64,000 nucleotides of DNA from an uncultured Pelagibacteraceae bacterium (GCA_902590505.1 CACIWZ010000001.1:124001-188000); one strand, 5' to 3'. Positions 8,140 to 18,248 are shown, counted from the first letter of the stretch. Notes: generated by a model from the letters alone, not told the origin. Translations and numbers: made by a program.

Positions 8140-9080
8140 TTAAATTCAATTAAGGTGTTATTTTTTTTAAGAGATAAATGTGTATTAGAGTACAAATTTA
8201 AAAGGTCGGTTTTTTGTTTATTTATAATTGAATTTTTCAATTTTTCGGTATCAATGTTGTTTAAATTTTCTTTATATCTTTTACTGTTTAATTTAAGAAA
8301 AAGAATATTATTGCTGCTTGTAATTAAAGTATATTCACCAACATCAATTTTATTAATCGACTCATATACTGATTTAGAGAGGCTATTAGAATTTGTCCAA
8401 CCTAATTTTCCACCATCTAAAGAAGTATTTGAGATACTAAATTTATTTGCAGATTTAGCAAATCCATATTTTTCAATATGAATTTTGATGTCATCTATAA
8501 TTTTATTTTTTTCATCCAAATTTACAAAATTTACTTCTATTTCAGATAAATTAAACTCTTCAATATTTTTCTGTTCTTTTACTACAGAGTTTAATTCATT
8601 TAAAATCTGTTTTTCATCAATATTAATTTTTTTTGAATAAATCCTAAAAATAAGATTCTGCCAAGAAAACTCTGTCTTAATTTCATTTAAGTACTCATTA
8701 TAGTCAATTTTATTTTTTATAAACAAATTTTCAAGTTCATCAGTATTAATATTTAGCTTTGATGAAACTATTTTTAAATGGTTTTTAGTTCTTTCAAAAT
8801 GATCATTTTTGTAATTGTATTTTTTCAACTCTTCTCTTTTTAATTTTAGATTTATTAATGAGGTCATAGATACGTTTTTAATTGAATTAATATTTTTTTG
8901 GCTAAGATTTTCTCCAGCTAAAAATAAAGTAGTTTTAATTTTGTTTTCTAATTCAAAAGAGGTTACTATTTCACTGCCGACTTTCGCGATAATTTTTGTC
9001 TTGTTTTGTGCAAGTAAATTATTGTTTAATATTAAGATAATAAAAAAAATTTTTATTGATATTTTAAATAAAGAAATCAT
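8136..9080 (-). CDS. surA: SurA-like periplasmic chaperone / peptidyl-prolyl isomerase
   Basis: Probable periplasmic chaperone that escorts outer-membrane proteins such as LptD. It has 314 residues, shorter than the roughly 430 of E. coli SurA. It has an N-terminal signal peptide (about 1-24, ending LLAQ), a SurA-type chaperone domain (about 25-175), and one parvulin-like region (about 180-270) with GKLGWTNSNSL and VGEYTLI segments. Only one such domain is seen where SurA usually has two. The divergence is large, so identification relies on its place just downstream of lptD and upstream of pdxA, which is the conserved surA position. Confidence 0.78.
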   Translation of the reverse strand: MISLFKISIKIFFIILILNNNLLAQNKTKIIAKVGSEIVTSFELENKIKTTLFLAGENLSQKNINSIKNVSMTSLINLKLKREELKKYNYKNDHFERTKNHLKIVSSKLNINTDELENLFIKNKIDYNEYLNEIKTEFSWQNLIFRIYSKKINIDEKQILNELNSVVKEQKNIEEFNLSEIEVNFVNLDEKNKIIDDIKIHIEKYGFAKSANKFSISNTSLDGGKLGWTNSNSLSKSVYESINKIDVGEYTLITSSNNILFLKLNSKRYKENLNNIDTEKLKNSIINKQKTDLLNLYSNTHLSLKKNNTLIEFK

Positions 9081-9086
9081 TGATAA

Positions 9087-11396
9087 CTAAAATTTAGGTG
9101 ATGAAATTTCTCCGAAAGGACTTAAAGTAACTTTGAACATCAATGAATTTTCTGCCTCTAACTCTGAGTCGTTGTAAAATTCTCTTCTATAAACTAAACC
9201 AGCTCTTAAACAATCATTTATATACTCATAACTTAAGTTGTAATATTCAGAAGAATTGGTGATTATGTTTCTTTTATTACTAAAAGTGAATAAACCGTTA
9301 TTACCTCTTTTAATTTCCAATGAAGATTTTAAATATTCTTTTACGTCAGAAATATTATTTTCCTCTAAATAATTTAGATTAAATTTCATATTGCTTAAGG
9401 AATACTCCGCACCAACTTCATTGTAATTCATCTCCTTAAAATTTTGATCAAGTGAATAATTATAATCTATTTTTAAATTATTAGTATCAAATTCAAATGA
9501 ACCGACTACATCTGAAAATCTTTTATCTAAGCTTGATGTATCAGACATTCTTTCATTTAATTTTTTTTCATTGATAACCTGACCTAACGAAAATTTAATA
9601 TTATTTTCTTTTCTTTTTCTCTCATAGTCAAATCCGTAAGTTAAATTTGAACCACCCTCAAAATTCGATGATGAATTTACTCTATTTAGTGAAAAAATAT
9701 TCTCTCTATATAAACTATTATCTTCCGTCTCATTTTTCATGTGATTGGGGGCATATTTTAGTAAAAACTTTGGTTTTAAAATATGATTTGTCCCATTAGT
9801 GTCAGATTTTATCAAATCAAAGCTTGCTAAATAACCAAGTGCACCCATTAACTCACTAGTTGTTTTTTTTTTAAATTTATCTACATTTTTAGCTTCATAA
9901 TTTACATTTTTTAAACTTGTAAGAAAACTCCCTTCATATGGTAAATTAAAAAAAGTTTTATTAAATGACCATTCAAAATCATTTATTAAAAAGTTTTCAA
10001 ATTTATTTGTATCGTAATTATGAATTTTAAAGTTTGAATTAAAACTTCCACTTCCAAGTTTCTCACTATATAGATTTTTATTAAGATTTAACTCAGGTAA
10101 AATGAATTCATATTTGTCATTGTAAGACTCATTCAAATTCCTATAAATACTTGATCTAATTGAAACAAATAAATCTTTTTCATCATCGTAGTGGTTAAAA
10201 TTTACAAAATTCTCCAAAGTATTAGTTTCATAATTAACTAAGTCCGATTCTATCCTATATAATTTAAGATATTTTCTGTGTGATATATCTTGTAAATTAA
10301 TTTCAAAGTCACTTGTCCTATTCTCATTGTCACTGAACTCTTTAAAAAACTTTGCAAAAAAATGTGATTTATCACCCGGCTTTTTGGTGTCCGAAGTATT
10401 TTTGTATCCTTCTGAATAACCAAAATCAAAAATTAAATTAGAATTTTTGAATGCTTGACGATACTCTCCAATAAATAAAGGATTTTCATTCACAAATAAT
10501 TGATTTTTTAAGGTGAAGTCCCTATCAGGACTTATAGCCCAAAAATAAGGAATTTTTACACTTGATCCTAAGTTCTTAGTATCAGCATATGACGGTATAA
10601 GAAAACCAGATCTACGTTTTACTGTCGGATCTGGATGAGCAAGCTTAGGAAAATAAAAAATCGGAACATTGTAAATTCTTATAACAGCATTATCATAATA
10701 AATTGTCTTTTTTATATTATCATGCTTCATTTTCGAAGCTCTTAACTCCCACGGAGGGCATTTGTCATTTTCTCTGTAATTACATGTTGTGAAAGTACTT
10801 TTGATAAAATTTGACTCTTTTTCTTTTAAAGAAATAGAATTAGAAAAAATTCTTGGCTTATTTTCGTTATTCATTTTGAACCCATCCTGATTTAAAAATG
10901 CTTTCGAGTCAGATCCGATTAGTTCTTTTTTATTTTCGTCAATATAAATTTGTGAAAATTCATAGGTATTATTTGATTTATCGATGACCTTTATTAATCC
11001 AACAGATTTAAATATATTTCGTTTCATTTGATAATTAAAATTTTCTAAATAAATTTTGTTATTTTGCACATCTTTTATTACTGTGGAACTTTCTGAATTA
11101 ATAAAATTTTTATTCTTATTAAAATTGATATCTTTAGTTTCAACAATATAACCTTTAGAAGTTGTAATGACTGTATCTCCCTTAGCTTCTATAATTTGAA
11201 GTTTATAATTATAAACTGCGTAATCAGTTTTTATTATATTATTATCTTTATCGATTATAATTACTTCATCTTGAAAAATTGAAATTTCTTTTTTTTTATC
11301 CAGTGATATGTTTTTTGCACTTATTTCAAGTTCGTCTGCAAATGAAACATTTGTTAAAAGAAAAAATAGGAGTATTTTAATTAAATTATTTTTCAT
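9087..11396 (-). CDS. lptD: LPS-assembly outer-membrane protein LptD
   Basis: Outer-membrane barrel that inserts lipopolysaccharide into the outer leaflet. It has 769 residues, with a signal peptide (about 1-20, ending SFA), a jellyroll OstA/LptA-like domain (about 25-190), and a beta-barrel with the conserved PIFYFPKLAHPDPTVKRRSG entry segment. Cysteines at 205 and 213 flank the domain junction and one lies near the end at 729. E. coli uses two N-terminal cysteines plus an adjacent C-terminal pair for its disulfide switch, so the pattern here is different. Its start overlaps the end of lptG by 11 bases. Confidence 0.93.
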   Translation of the reverse strand: MKNNLIKILLFFLLTNVSFADELEISAKNISLDKKKEISIFQDEVIIIDKDNNIIKTDYAVYNYKLQIIEAKGDTVITTSKGYIVETKDINFNKNKNFINSESSTVIKDVQNNKIYLENFNYQMKRNIFKSVGLIKVIDKSNNTYEFSQIYIDENKKELIGSDSKAFLNQDGFKMNNENKPRIFSNSISLKEKESNFIKSTFTTCNYRENDKCPPWELRASKMKHDNIKKTIYYDNAVIRIYNVPIFYFPKLAHPDPTVKRRSGFLIPSYADTKNLGSSVKIPYFWAISPDRDFTLKNQLFVNENPLFIGEYRQAFKNSNLIFDFGYSEGYKNTSDTKKPGDKSHFFAKFFKEFSDNENRTSDFEINLQDISHRKYLKLYRIESDLVNYETNTLENFVNFNHYDDEKDLFVSIRSSIYRNLNESYNDKYEFILPELNLNKNLYSEKLGSGSFNSNFKIHNYDTNKFENFLINDFEWSFNKTFFNLPYEGSFLTSLKNVNYEAKNVDKFKKKTTSELMGALGYLASFDLIKSDTNGTNHILKPKFLLKYAPNHMKNETEDNSLYRENIFSLNRVNSSSNFEGGSNLTYGFDYERKRKENNIKFSLGQVINEKKLNERMSDTSSLDKRFSDVVGSFEFDTNNLKIDYNYSLDQNFKEMNYNEVGAEYSLSNMKFNLNYLEENNISDVKEYLKSSLEIKRGNNGLFTFSNKRNIITNSSEYYNLSYEYINDCLRAGLVYRREFYNDSELEAENSLMFKVTLSPFGEISSPKF

Positions 11397-12474
11397 TAAT
11401 TTGAAGAATGCCTATTGTACTAAATATTCCAATTACTATTACAGGCACCCATGTTGATAGTGTAAGTGGAATTCTATTCGTTTGGCCTAAAGCTACTGAT
11501 AGATCTTTTAGATAATAAATAAGAACACAAGAAATAATTCCTATGAATATAAATCTTACATTATTTGATTTTTTTAAAGTCCCCATAACAATTATCGATG
11601 CTAAAGCAGTCATAATAAATAAGAAAAAAGGCAAAGATAACATTGCGTGTAATCTCTGATTTAAAAAAAGCTTATTATAGCCTTTATTTATAAGGTTTTT
11701 ATAATTGATCAATAAGTCAACAAAAGACAGAGTTTCAAAATTTTTAAAAAGATTAATTATGTTATCGTAAGTGTAAATAGATGTAATGCTATCTTTTTTC
11801 AATTTTATCTCTTGTTGACTATTTTCACTAAATTCAACAATAGAGACTTTACTTAATTGCCATTCATTACTTTCTATATTTGCAGATTTTGAATAAATTT
11901 TTTTATTAAGATTATAATCTTCATCTAAATTAAATATAGTAATATCCTCTAATTTTTTACCGTTATATTTATTGGCAGTTATAATTCTACTGCCAGTCGA
12001 TAAGTTTTCTTTGATCCATAATCCGTTATTATTAAACGTTACAAGATGATCAATATCTCTGGAATAGTTTGACTTTATTTGCTCATAATATTTTGACATT
12101 TCTGATGTAACAGGATTTATTATTAAGAGAATTATCCACCCTAAAATAAAAGATGTACTTGCAAGAATAAAAAATATTTTGAAATTTGAAAATCCAAATA
12201 TCTTCATTGTAAGCAGATCTTTATTATTTCTTAAGTCAATAATAAATTTCATACTCGATATAAAAATTATAAATGGGAGTAAATTAATCATCATACTCGG
12301 AATATAAAGATTAGTTAAAATCAAAGGTGTAAAAATTGAAGACTCCAAATTTTTAAAAAATTCTATTTCTTCAAATAAATTTAAAATAATTCCAAAAGCG
12401 TAAAAAAATAAGAAAACTTTAAAAAAAGTTTTTAAAAAACCATTTAGAATATAATTTAGTATTACACTATTCAT
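11386..12474 (-). CDS. lptG: LPS export permease LptG
   Basis: Inner-membrane half of the LptB2FG ABC transporter that lifts lipopolysaccharide out of the membrane. It has 362 residues in the YjgP/YjgQ layout: three N-terminal helices, a periplasmic jellyroll domain (about 135-260), and three C-terminal helices. I call it LptG and its neighbour LptF from the usual order lptF-lptG, and from the C-terminal VALGQTNRIPLTLSTWVPV region. It overlaps lptF by four bases and lptD by 11. The ATPase LptB is not in the window. Confidence 0.9.
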   Translation of the reverse strand: MNSVILNYILNGFLKTFFKVFLFFYAFGIILNLFEEIEFFKNLESSIFTPLILTNLYIPSMMINLLPFIIFISSMKFIIDLRNNKDLLTMKIFGFSNFKIFFILASTSFILGWIILLIINPVTSEMSKYYEQIKSNYSRDIDHLVTFNNNGLWIKENLSTGSRIITANKYNGKKLEDITIFNLDEDYNLNKKIYSKSANIESNEWQLSKVSIVEFSENSQQEIKLKKDSITSIYTYDNIINLFKNFETLSFVDLLINYKNLINKGYNKLFLNQRLHAMLSLPFFLFIMTALASIIVMGTLKKSNNVRFIFIGIISCVLIYYLKDLSVALGQTNRIPLTLSTWVPVIVIGIFSTIGILQINEK

Positions 12475-13598
12475 AAATTTTTCGTTTCTTGCGATAGCTT
12501 AATTTTTAAAAAAATATATATAAATATTGCCAAAGCAGCAGGTGAAAATAAGAATACGTTTTTTATAATTTCGTTTATTCCTGTATATCTTATTGTTAAT
12601 TCAGCATACAAAAGAACCAGGAAAGAATAAGCAAATATACTTACTTTACTATAATAAATTCTTCCACTAGTTTTAATAAATAATAATGAGGAAATTAATG
12701 TTATAACTGGAATGAAAAGAGGCAAAACCATTCTTCTATTGAGAGTTGGTAAAATTTCCTCGTTAAAGCCCCCTTTACAAATTGGATCTTTTGAAAATTT
12801 ATTATAAATACAAGAGAATAATCTTAAAGTTGATGTCTCTTGGATTTTCGGTTGCTTGATAGTAGTATTTTCAAGATTTCTTAAATCAATATCAATTTGC
12901 TCAAATTTAATTATGTCATTTTGAGTATTTCCTTTACTTTCAGAAATAATTAACCCATTAAATAAAACAAGTTTTTTTTCTTCTACAATTCCAGTTTTTG
13001 CTATTATTGTTGAAGATGTTTCCGATTCTCGATCAGATGAAATATTTTTCAAAATATTAGACTTATCATGTAAAAATATATTTTTAATTTGATTTTCAAA
13101 CTTATCATCAACAATAAAAGTAAGGCCTTTGAAAGAGTCACTAAATTGCTGAATTTTTAGGGTGGGTAATATTGAGATAATTTTCTCATTTCCAAGAAGT
13201 TTTCTTGACTTATTTAAAGCAGTAGGTGTTATAAAAACTGAAAAAATTAAATGAAACAAGGATATGAATAAGGATAAAAACAAAAATAAATGAATAACTT
13301 GTATTTTTTTTACTCCTGAGGTCCATAAAATAATCAATTCATTTTCTTGTAACTGTCTAATTATAAAGATTGATAAAGCCAGTAGAAATGACAACGGAAT
13401 GAACTTTGTAAGTATTCCAAACAAATTCAAAAAAGAATACTGAAAATAAGTAAAAACAGGGTATCCACTTTCTACTATTAAATCTAAAAAGTTTACGGCT
13501 CTTACAGTCCAGGCAATAATTGCAAGACTAAACAAGATGACTAAAAACAATTTAAAAATCTCAATTATATAGTTATGGTAAATTTTGTTTTGAAGCAT
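12471..13598 (-). CDS. lptF: LPS export permease LptF
   Basis: Second permease of the LptB2FG transporter. It has 375 residues, with N-terminal helices containing an IIRQLQENELIILWTSG segment (the cytoplasmic coupling helix for the LptB ATPase), a periplasmic domain (about 130-260), and C-terminal helices after RRMVLPLFIPV. It is the first gene of the minus-strand envelope block lptF-lptG-lptD-surA-pdxA-ksgA. A 133-base divergent gap separates it from pepA. Confidence 0.92.
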   Translation of the reverse strand: MLQNKIYHNYIIEIFKLFLVILFSLAIIAWTVRAVNFLDLIVESGYPVFTYFQYSFLNLFGILTKFIPLSFLLALSIFIIRQLQENELIILWTSGVKKIQVIHLFLFLSLFISLFHLIFSVFITPTALNKSRKLLGNEKIISILPTLKIQQFSDSFKGLTFIVDDKFENQIKNIFLHDKSNILKNISSDRESETSSTIIAKTGIVEEKKLVLFNGLIISESKGNTQNDIIKFEQIDIDLRNLENTTIKQPKIQETSTLRLFSCIYNKFSKDPICKGGFNEEILPTLNRRMVLPLFIPVITLISSLLFIKTSGRIYYSKVSIFAYSFLVLLYAELTIRYTGINEIIKNVFLFSPAALAIFIYIFLKIKLSQETKNL

Positions 13599-13731
13599 TT
13601 GTATATTTCGTATATAAATAATCTATCCATAAAATAAATTCAACTAATGGTTTAAATATGATAAAATTATCATTGAAAACTTATATTTTTGAACATATAT
13701 CACTGACACAATTAGGTTTTATCTAAAATTT
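13599..13731. other. Divergent intergenic region between lptF and pepA
   Basis: This 133-base AT-rich gap must hold the promoters of the lpt block (leftward) and of pepA-ndk (rightward). A rightward candidate is TTGAAA, 17 bases, then TATATC, ending about 45 bases before the pepA ATG. The match is weak. No hairpin or riboswitch-like structure was noticed. Confidence 0.3.
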
Positions 13732-15189
13732 ATGTCTATCAAGTTTAACTATTTAAAAAAAACAATAAACAAGCCTACAGGCAACGTAGTTTTATTTTCA
13801 AATGAAAAATTTAAAACTAATGAGTTAAAAAAATATCTTTCAAATTTTGAATTTTCTTATATCAACGATTTGTTAAAAAATACTGATTACAAAAAAAACT
13901 TATATATTTTTGAACTTTCTTCAAAAAGAAATATAATTTTAGTATCAATTAAAAAAGATTTAAAAATTTCTGATATTGAAAAACTTGGTGCAGAATTTTT
14001 TGGGAGAATTAATATTGGAGATAGTAAAGATTACTTTATAATTTCAGATACTATTAATAACAAAAACAATAATTTTTTAAGTCATTTCCTTCATGGTGCG
14101 AAACTAAAATCTTATGTATTCAAAAAATATAAAACTAAAAAAGAGAAAAGAGATATTACATTAAATATAACTGGCAATAAAAATAAACCTTCAATTCAAA
14201 ATCAAATCAAATTCAAAGCATTAGAAGAAGGTACATTTTATGCAAGAGATTTAGTATCAGAGCCTGGAAATGTTTTACACCCTGATGAATACGCAAAAAG
14301 ATTAAGTTCTCTTAAAAAAGATGGATTAAAAATTAACATTTATGACGAAAAAAAATTAAAAAAAATGGGCATGCATGCCTTACTTGGAGTAGGTCAAGGA
14401 AGTATTAGAGGCTCGTATTTGGTAACAATGGAATGGAATGGTGCTAAAAACAAATCGAGTCCACTAGCATTTGTAGGAAAAGGAGTTTGTTTTGATACCG
14501 GAGGTTATTCTTTGAAGCCAGCAAAATTTATGGAAGACATGACTTATGATATGGCAGGCTCCGCTGCTGTAGTTGGATTAATGAAAAGCTTGGCTTTAAG
14601 AAAAGCTAAAATCAATGCTATAGGAGTTGTTGGTCTAGTAGAGAATATGGTAAGTGGTAACGCACAAAGACCAGGAGATATTGTAAAATCTTTTAGCGGT
14701 AAAACTATAGAAGTACTAAATACGGATGCAGAGGGAAGATTAGTTTTAGCTGATGCTATTACTTTTACTGAAAAAAAATATAAACCAAAATTTATTATTG
14801 ATTTAGCTACCCTTACAGGAGCAATTATAGTTTCCCTTGGCTCAGAGTATGCTGGACTTTTTTCAAATAACGATGATTTATCGAAAAAAATTTTTAACGC
14901 TGGGGAAAAAGTTGATGAAAAAGTATGGCGTATGCCATTACATAAAAATTACGATAAACTGATGAATTCAAAAAATGCAGATATGCAAAATATAAATTAT
15001 GTAGGGGGTGCTGGGTCAACTACAGCTGCACAATTTCTCCAGAGATTTATCCTGAATAAAACTCCATGGGCTCATTTAGATATTGCTGGGATGGCATTTT
15101 CAAAATATGGAGGAGCTCTAAATTCTGGAGGAGCAACTGGTTTTGGGGTGAGGTTACTTAATGAGCTTATTGAAGAAAATTATGAGTAA
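13732..15189 (+). CDS. pepA: Leucyl (cytosol) aminopeptidase, M17 family
   Basis: Two-metal exopeptidase that removes N-terminal residues from peptides. It has 485 residues. The N-terminal macro-like domain (about 1-165) is divergent. The catalytic domain holds the metal-binding VGKGVCFDTGGYSLKP and MAGSAAVVG segments and the M17 signature NTDAEGRLVLADA. The gene follows lptF divergently, as in many Proteobacteria. The first bases of ndk overlap its end by eight bases. Confidence 0.95.
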   Translation: MSIKFNYLKKTINKPTGNVVLFSNEKFKTNELKKYLSNFEFSYINDLLKNTDYKKNLYIFELSSKRNIILVSIKKDLKISDIEKLGAEFFGRINIGDSKDYFIISDTINNKNNNFLSHFLHGAKLKSYVFKKYKTKKEKRDITLNITGNKNKPSIQNQIKFKALEEGTFYARDLVSEPGNVLHPDEYAKRLSSLKKDGLKINIYDEKKLKKMGMHALLGVGQGSIRGSYLVTMEWNGAKNKSSPLAFVGKGVCFDTGGYSLKPAKFMEDMTYDMAGSAAVVGLMKSLALRKAKINAIGVVGLVENMVSGNAQRPGDIVKSFSGKTIEVLNTDAEGRLVLADAITFTEKKYKPKFIIDLATLTGAIIVSLGSEYAGLFSNNDDLSKKIFNAGEKVDEKVWRMPLHKNYDKLMNSKNADMQNINYVGGAGSTTAAQFLQRFILNKTPWAHLDIAGMAFSKYGGALNSGGATGFGVRLLNELIEENYE

Positions 15190-15592
15190 TTTTGAACAAA
15201 CATTGTCAATTATTAAACCCGATGCAGTTGAACGAAATCTTGTTGAAGAGATAAAAAGAATATTTACTTCAAATAATTTAAAAATAAAAGAGTCTAAAAA
15301 AATTCAAATTTCTAAGGAGGAAGCTGCAGAGTTTTACAAAGTCCACCAGTCGAAACCATTTTATGAAAATTTGTGTTCATATTTATCTTCTGGCCCTATT
15401 GTTGCTATGATTTTAGAGGGTGAAAACGCTATATTAGAGAATAGAAAATTAATGGGAGCAACTGATCCAAAAAAAGCAGAGGAAAATACAATTAGAAAAC
15501 AATATGGAATTTCAATTGATAAAAATTCTGTGCATGGTTCAGACTCAAGCGAAAACGCAAAAAAGGAAATCAATTTTTTCTTCAAAAATTAA
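15182..15592 (+). CDS. ndk: Nucleoside diphosphate kinase
   Basis: Balances nucleoside triphosphate pools through a phosphohistidine intermediate. I chose the ATG at 15182 (136 residues, MSNFEQTLSIIKPDAVERN) because the upstream in-frame ATG at 15161 lies within pepA and adds residues foreign to the family. The active-site histidine is His118 in SVHGSDS. TTAA at 15589-15592 supplies both its stop and the stop of convergent purN. Confidence 0.95.
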   Translation: MSNFEQTLSIIKPDAVERNLVEEIKRIFTSNNLKIKESKKIQISKEEAAEFYKVHQSKPFYENLCSYLSSGPIVAMILEGENAILENRKLMGATDPKKAEENTIRKQYGISIDKNSVHGSDSSENAKKEINFFFKN

Positions 15593-16152
15593 CGATTCCT
15601 GTATAATTTAATTATCGCCTCTGGATAAGCTAAGCGCTCTAATTTTTGAGTTTTGATTTTTAGAGTTTCTAAATTTTCATCTTTATTTATAAAAAAAAAT
15701 TTTTTGTTTATAATTTTTCCATCATCTAATTTCTCATTAATAAAATGTATGGTACAGCCTGTTTTTTTCTCTTTGTTCTTTAATACTCTATTATACGTAT
15801 CTAAACCTTTATAATTCGGCAACAAAGACGGATGAACATTTATTATTTTTTTTCTAAATTCTCTAATAAACTTTTTTGATATGATTTTCATATAACCAGC
15901 TAAACAAATTAATGAAATCTTATTTTTTTTAATTATTTCTAAAATTAAATTTTCGAACCCCCTTTTTTTTGTATTAATAATTAGGAAAGGTATTGAATTA
16001 ATTTTTGCGTAGTTAATTCCTTGAGCATTTTTATTGTTTGAGATAACAAGTTTAATATTTATTGGAAAATTATAATCTCTTGTTTTTTTTATTAAATTTT
16101 TTAAATTCGAGCCCTTACCTGATATAAAAATACATGCATTTTTTTTTACCAT
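15589..16152 (-). CDS. purN: Phosphoribosylglycinamide formyltransferase PurN
   Basis: Third step of purine synthesis, using 10-formyltetrahydrofolate. It has 187 residues. Seen: the GKGSNLKNL loop for phosphate binding, LAGYMKI, the catalytic NVHPSLLPNYKG with Asn and His, and GCTIHFINEKLDDGKII with the conserved Asp. It overlaps purM by seven bases and shares its stop tetramer TTAA with ndk. Confidence 0.95.
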   Translation of the reverse strand: MVKKNACIFISGKGSNLKNLIKKTRDYNFPINIKLVISNNKNAQGINYAKINSIPFLIINTKKRGFENLILEIIKKNKISLICLAGYMKIISKKFIREFRKKIINVHPSLLPNYKGLDTYNRVLKNKEKKTGCTIHFINEKLDDGKIINKKFFFINKDENLETLKIKTQKLERLAYPEAIIKLYRNR

Positions 16153-17174
16153 TTTAATGAATTGCTTATTTTTACTTTTGTTTTTTCCCTAGAGATAAAA
16201 CCAATTTCATAAGGTTTAAATTTATTCTCAAAAGTATTTTTTATTTTCACGATATTTTTTTTAGGGGAAATGATACAGAAACCTACTCCGCAATTAAAAG
16301 TGTTCATCATTTCATTGTCAGAAATATTCTTACTTTTAAGCCATTTAAAGATTTTATTAACTTTTATTTTAGATAGATCTACGTTTAACGATAAATTTTC
16401 AGGTATTGATCTCGTTAGATTTTCTATGAGCCCACCACCAGTAATATGTGCTGCAGAATGAATTAAATTTTTAGCAGTTAATTTTAAAATTTCTTTTGAA
16501 TAAATTTTTGTTGGTTTCAATAATTCTTTTCTTAAACTTAATGGAATTTTGTTAGATTTTAAAATTGATCTTACTAATGAAAATCCATTAGAATGCAATC
16601 CGTTGGAAGGTATAGCCAAAACTACATCTCCTGATCTAACTTTTTTTTTACTTAGAATTTTTTTCTTTGATACAATACCTACACTAAAGCCCGCTACATC
16701 AAATTTATTCTTTGAGTATGTTCCAGGCATTTCAGCAGTTTCGCCTCCAATAAGTTTACAATTTGATAATCTGCATCCTTCAAAAATACCCTTTAAAATC
16801 TTTTTGGTTTTGTTTAAATCTAATTTACCTATCGCTATGTAGTCCAAAAAAAATAGTGGTTTTGCTCCTTGAACGATTAAATCATTTATACACATTGCAA
16901 CTAGATCTATACCAATAGTATCAAATTTTTTAAATTTGTTCGCTAATTCGATCTTAGTGCCAACTCCATCAGTACATGAGACAATCACAGGGTCTTTAAT
17001 ATGTAATTTACTAATATCAAATAATGAACCAAATCCTCCAATTACATCTCTGTCAAAAGAGTTTTTCGTTTTTTTGACACCTTTTTTTGATATTAAAGAA
17101 ATGTGTTTTACTAATTTATTTGCTAATGAAATATTTACGCCACTTTTTTTGTAACTATTTTGTATTTTTTTCAT
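16146..17174 (-). CDS. purM: Phosphoribosylformylglycinamidine cyclo-ligase PurM (AIR synthetase)
   Basis: ATP-dependent ring closure that forms aminoimidazole ribotide. It has 342 residues. Conserved blocks are DRDVIGGFG, VSCTDGVGTK, GGETAEMPG and the C-terminal HITGGGLIENLTR. It is transcribed ahead of purN. Its start lies only 24 bases from the start of the divergent DUF2066-like gene, too little for two separate promoters. Confidence 0.96.
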   Translation of the reverse strand: MKKIQNSYKKSGVNISLANKLVKHISLISKKGVKKTKNSFDRDVIGGFGSLFDISKLHIKDPVIVSCTDGVGTKIELANKFKKFDTIGIDLVAMCINDLIVQGAKPLFFLDYIAIGKLDLNKTKKILKGIFEGCRLSNCKLIGGETAEMPGTYSKNKFDVAGFSVGIVSKKKILSKKKVRSGDVVLAIPSNGLHSNGFSLVRSILKSNKIPLSLRKELLKPTKIYSKEILKLTAKNLIHSAAHITGGGLIENLTRSIPENLSLNVDLSKIKVNKIFKWLKSKNISDNEMMNTFNCGVGFCIISPKKNIVKIKNTFENKFKPYEIGFISREKTKVKISNSLKW

Positions 17175-17198
17175 TTATAAAAATGATATTTAACTTTT

Positions 17199-18248
17199 AT
17201 GAAGCTTAATAAAATTATAATTCTTATCTTAGTTATTTTTATTAAAACTGGAAATGTTTTATCTCAAGACAGTATATTTAATGTTAATAATATTGAGATT
17301 ATTAAGAAAACAAATACCTCTAATAAGGATATTGCAAATCAGGCTATTAAAAAAGCTTACCTAAAGCTCATTGATAAAATTCTATTAATTGATGATAAAG
17401 AAAAAATTTCAAAAATGGATTTTACAAAAATTAAAGAGTTAGTTTCTTATTATCAAGTAATATCAAATGTGGAAAATGACAAAAAGGAAGATATTGTAAT
17501 TTTTAATATTTTCTTTGATAAGGATAAATTGCATAATTTATTTTATGAAAAAGATATTTCTTACGCCGAAATTACTAATAAAGAATTTTATCTTCTTCCA
17601 GTTCTTAAAAAAGATGATCAATATTTCATATTCAATCAAAATTTTTTTTATGAAAAATGGAACGATTTTGAAGACAATGATTTAGTAGAATTTATACTAC
17701 CATTTGAAAATATAGAAATTATACAAAAAATTAATATAAATAAAAATAATTTATTTGATGTAGAAATAAATACTTTATTTTTAGAATATTCAAAAAAAAA
17801 TCAAGCATTGTTATTAATTGATGATAAAAATGGCATTGTAGAAAAAATCTTTTTAAGGGCCAACATTTCAGGAAAAAAAATAAATAAAAATTTATTGATT
17901 AAAAATAATTTCAAAGAAAAAGAGAAAAATTACAGAGAAATAATCCAGAGAACTAGGAATGAAATAATTGACTTAGTAAAATCAAAAAATTTGATAGATA
18001 TTAAAACACCATCATTTTTGAATATAAAATTGACTCCAAATAAAAATAATAATTTAGCTGAATTACACAAAAGACTAAATAATATTGGTTTAGTTGACGA
18101 TTTATATGTTCAAGAAATTAACAGCGAATATGTTTTACTAAAAATCAAATATTTGGGAAAATTAGAAAAAATTATAAATGAATTGAAAAAAGAAAACATT
18201 ATTTTAAAACAAAAAAATGATGAATGGGGTATTAAACTTATTAAATGA
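17199..18248 (+). CDS. Exported DUF2066-like protein of unknown function
   Basis: I do not know its function. It has 349 residues, with a clear signal peptide (about 1-22, MKLNKIIILILVIFIKTGNVLSQ) and then a Lys/Asn-rich domain without catalytic motifs. The N-terminal pattern (NQAIKKAYLKLIDKILL, a short helix repeated after a beta strand) and its place between purM and hda fit the DUF2066 family found at this spot in Alphaproteobacteria. It ends with an ATGA overlap onto hda. Cell location is probably periplasm, from the signal peptide. Confidence 0.65.
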   Translation: MKLNKIIILILVIFIKTGNVLSQDSIFNVNNIEIIKKTNTSNKDIANQAIKKAYLKLIDKILLIDDKEKISKMDFTKIKELVSYYQVISNVENDKKEDIVIFNIFFDKDKLHNLFYEKDISYAEITNKEFYLLPVLKKDDQYFIFNQNFFYEKWNDFEDNDLVEFILPFENIEIIQKININKNNLFDVEINTLFLEYSKKNQALLLIDDKNGIVEKIFLRANISGKKINKNLLIKNNFKEKEKNYREIIQRTRNEIIDLVKSKNLIDIKTPSFLNIKLTPNKNNNLAELHKRLNNIGLVDDLYVQEINSEYVLLKIKYLGKLEKIINELKKENIILKQKNDEWGIKLIK

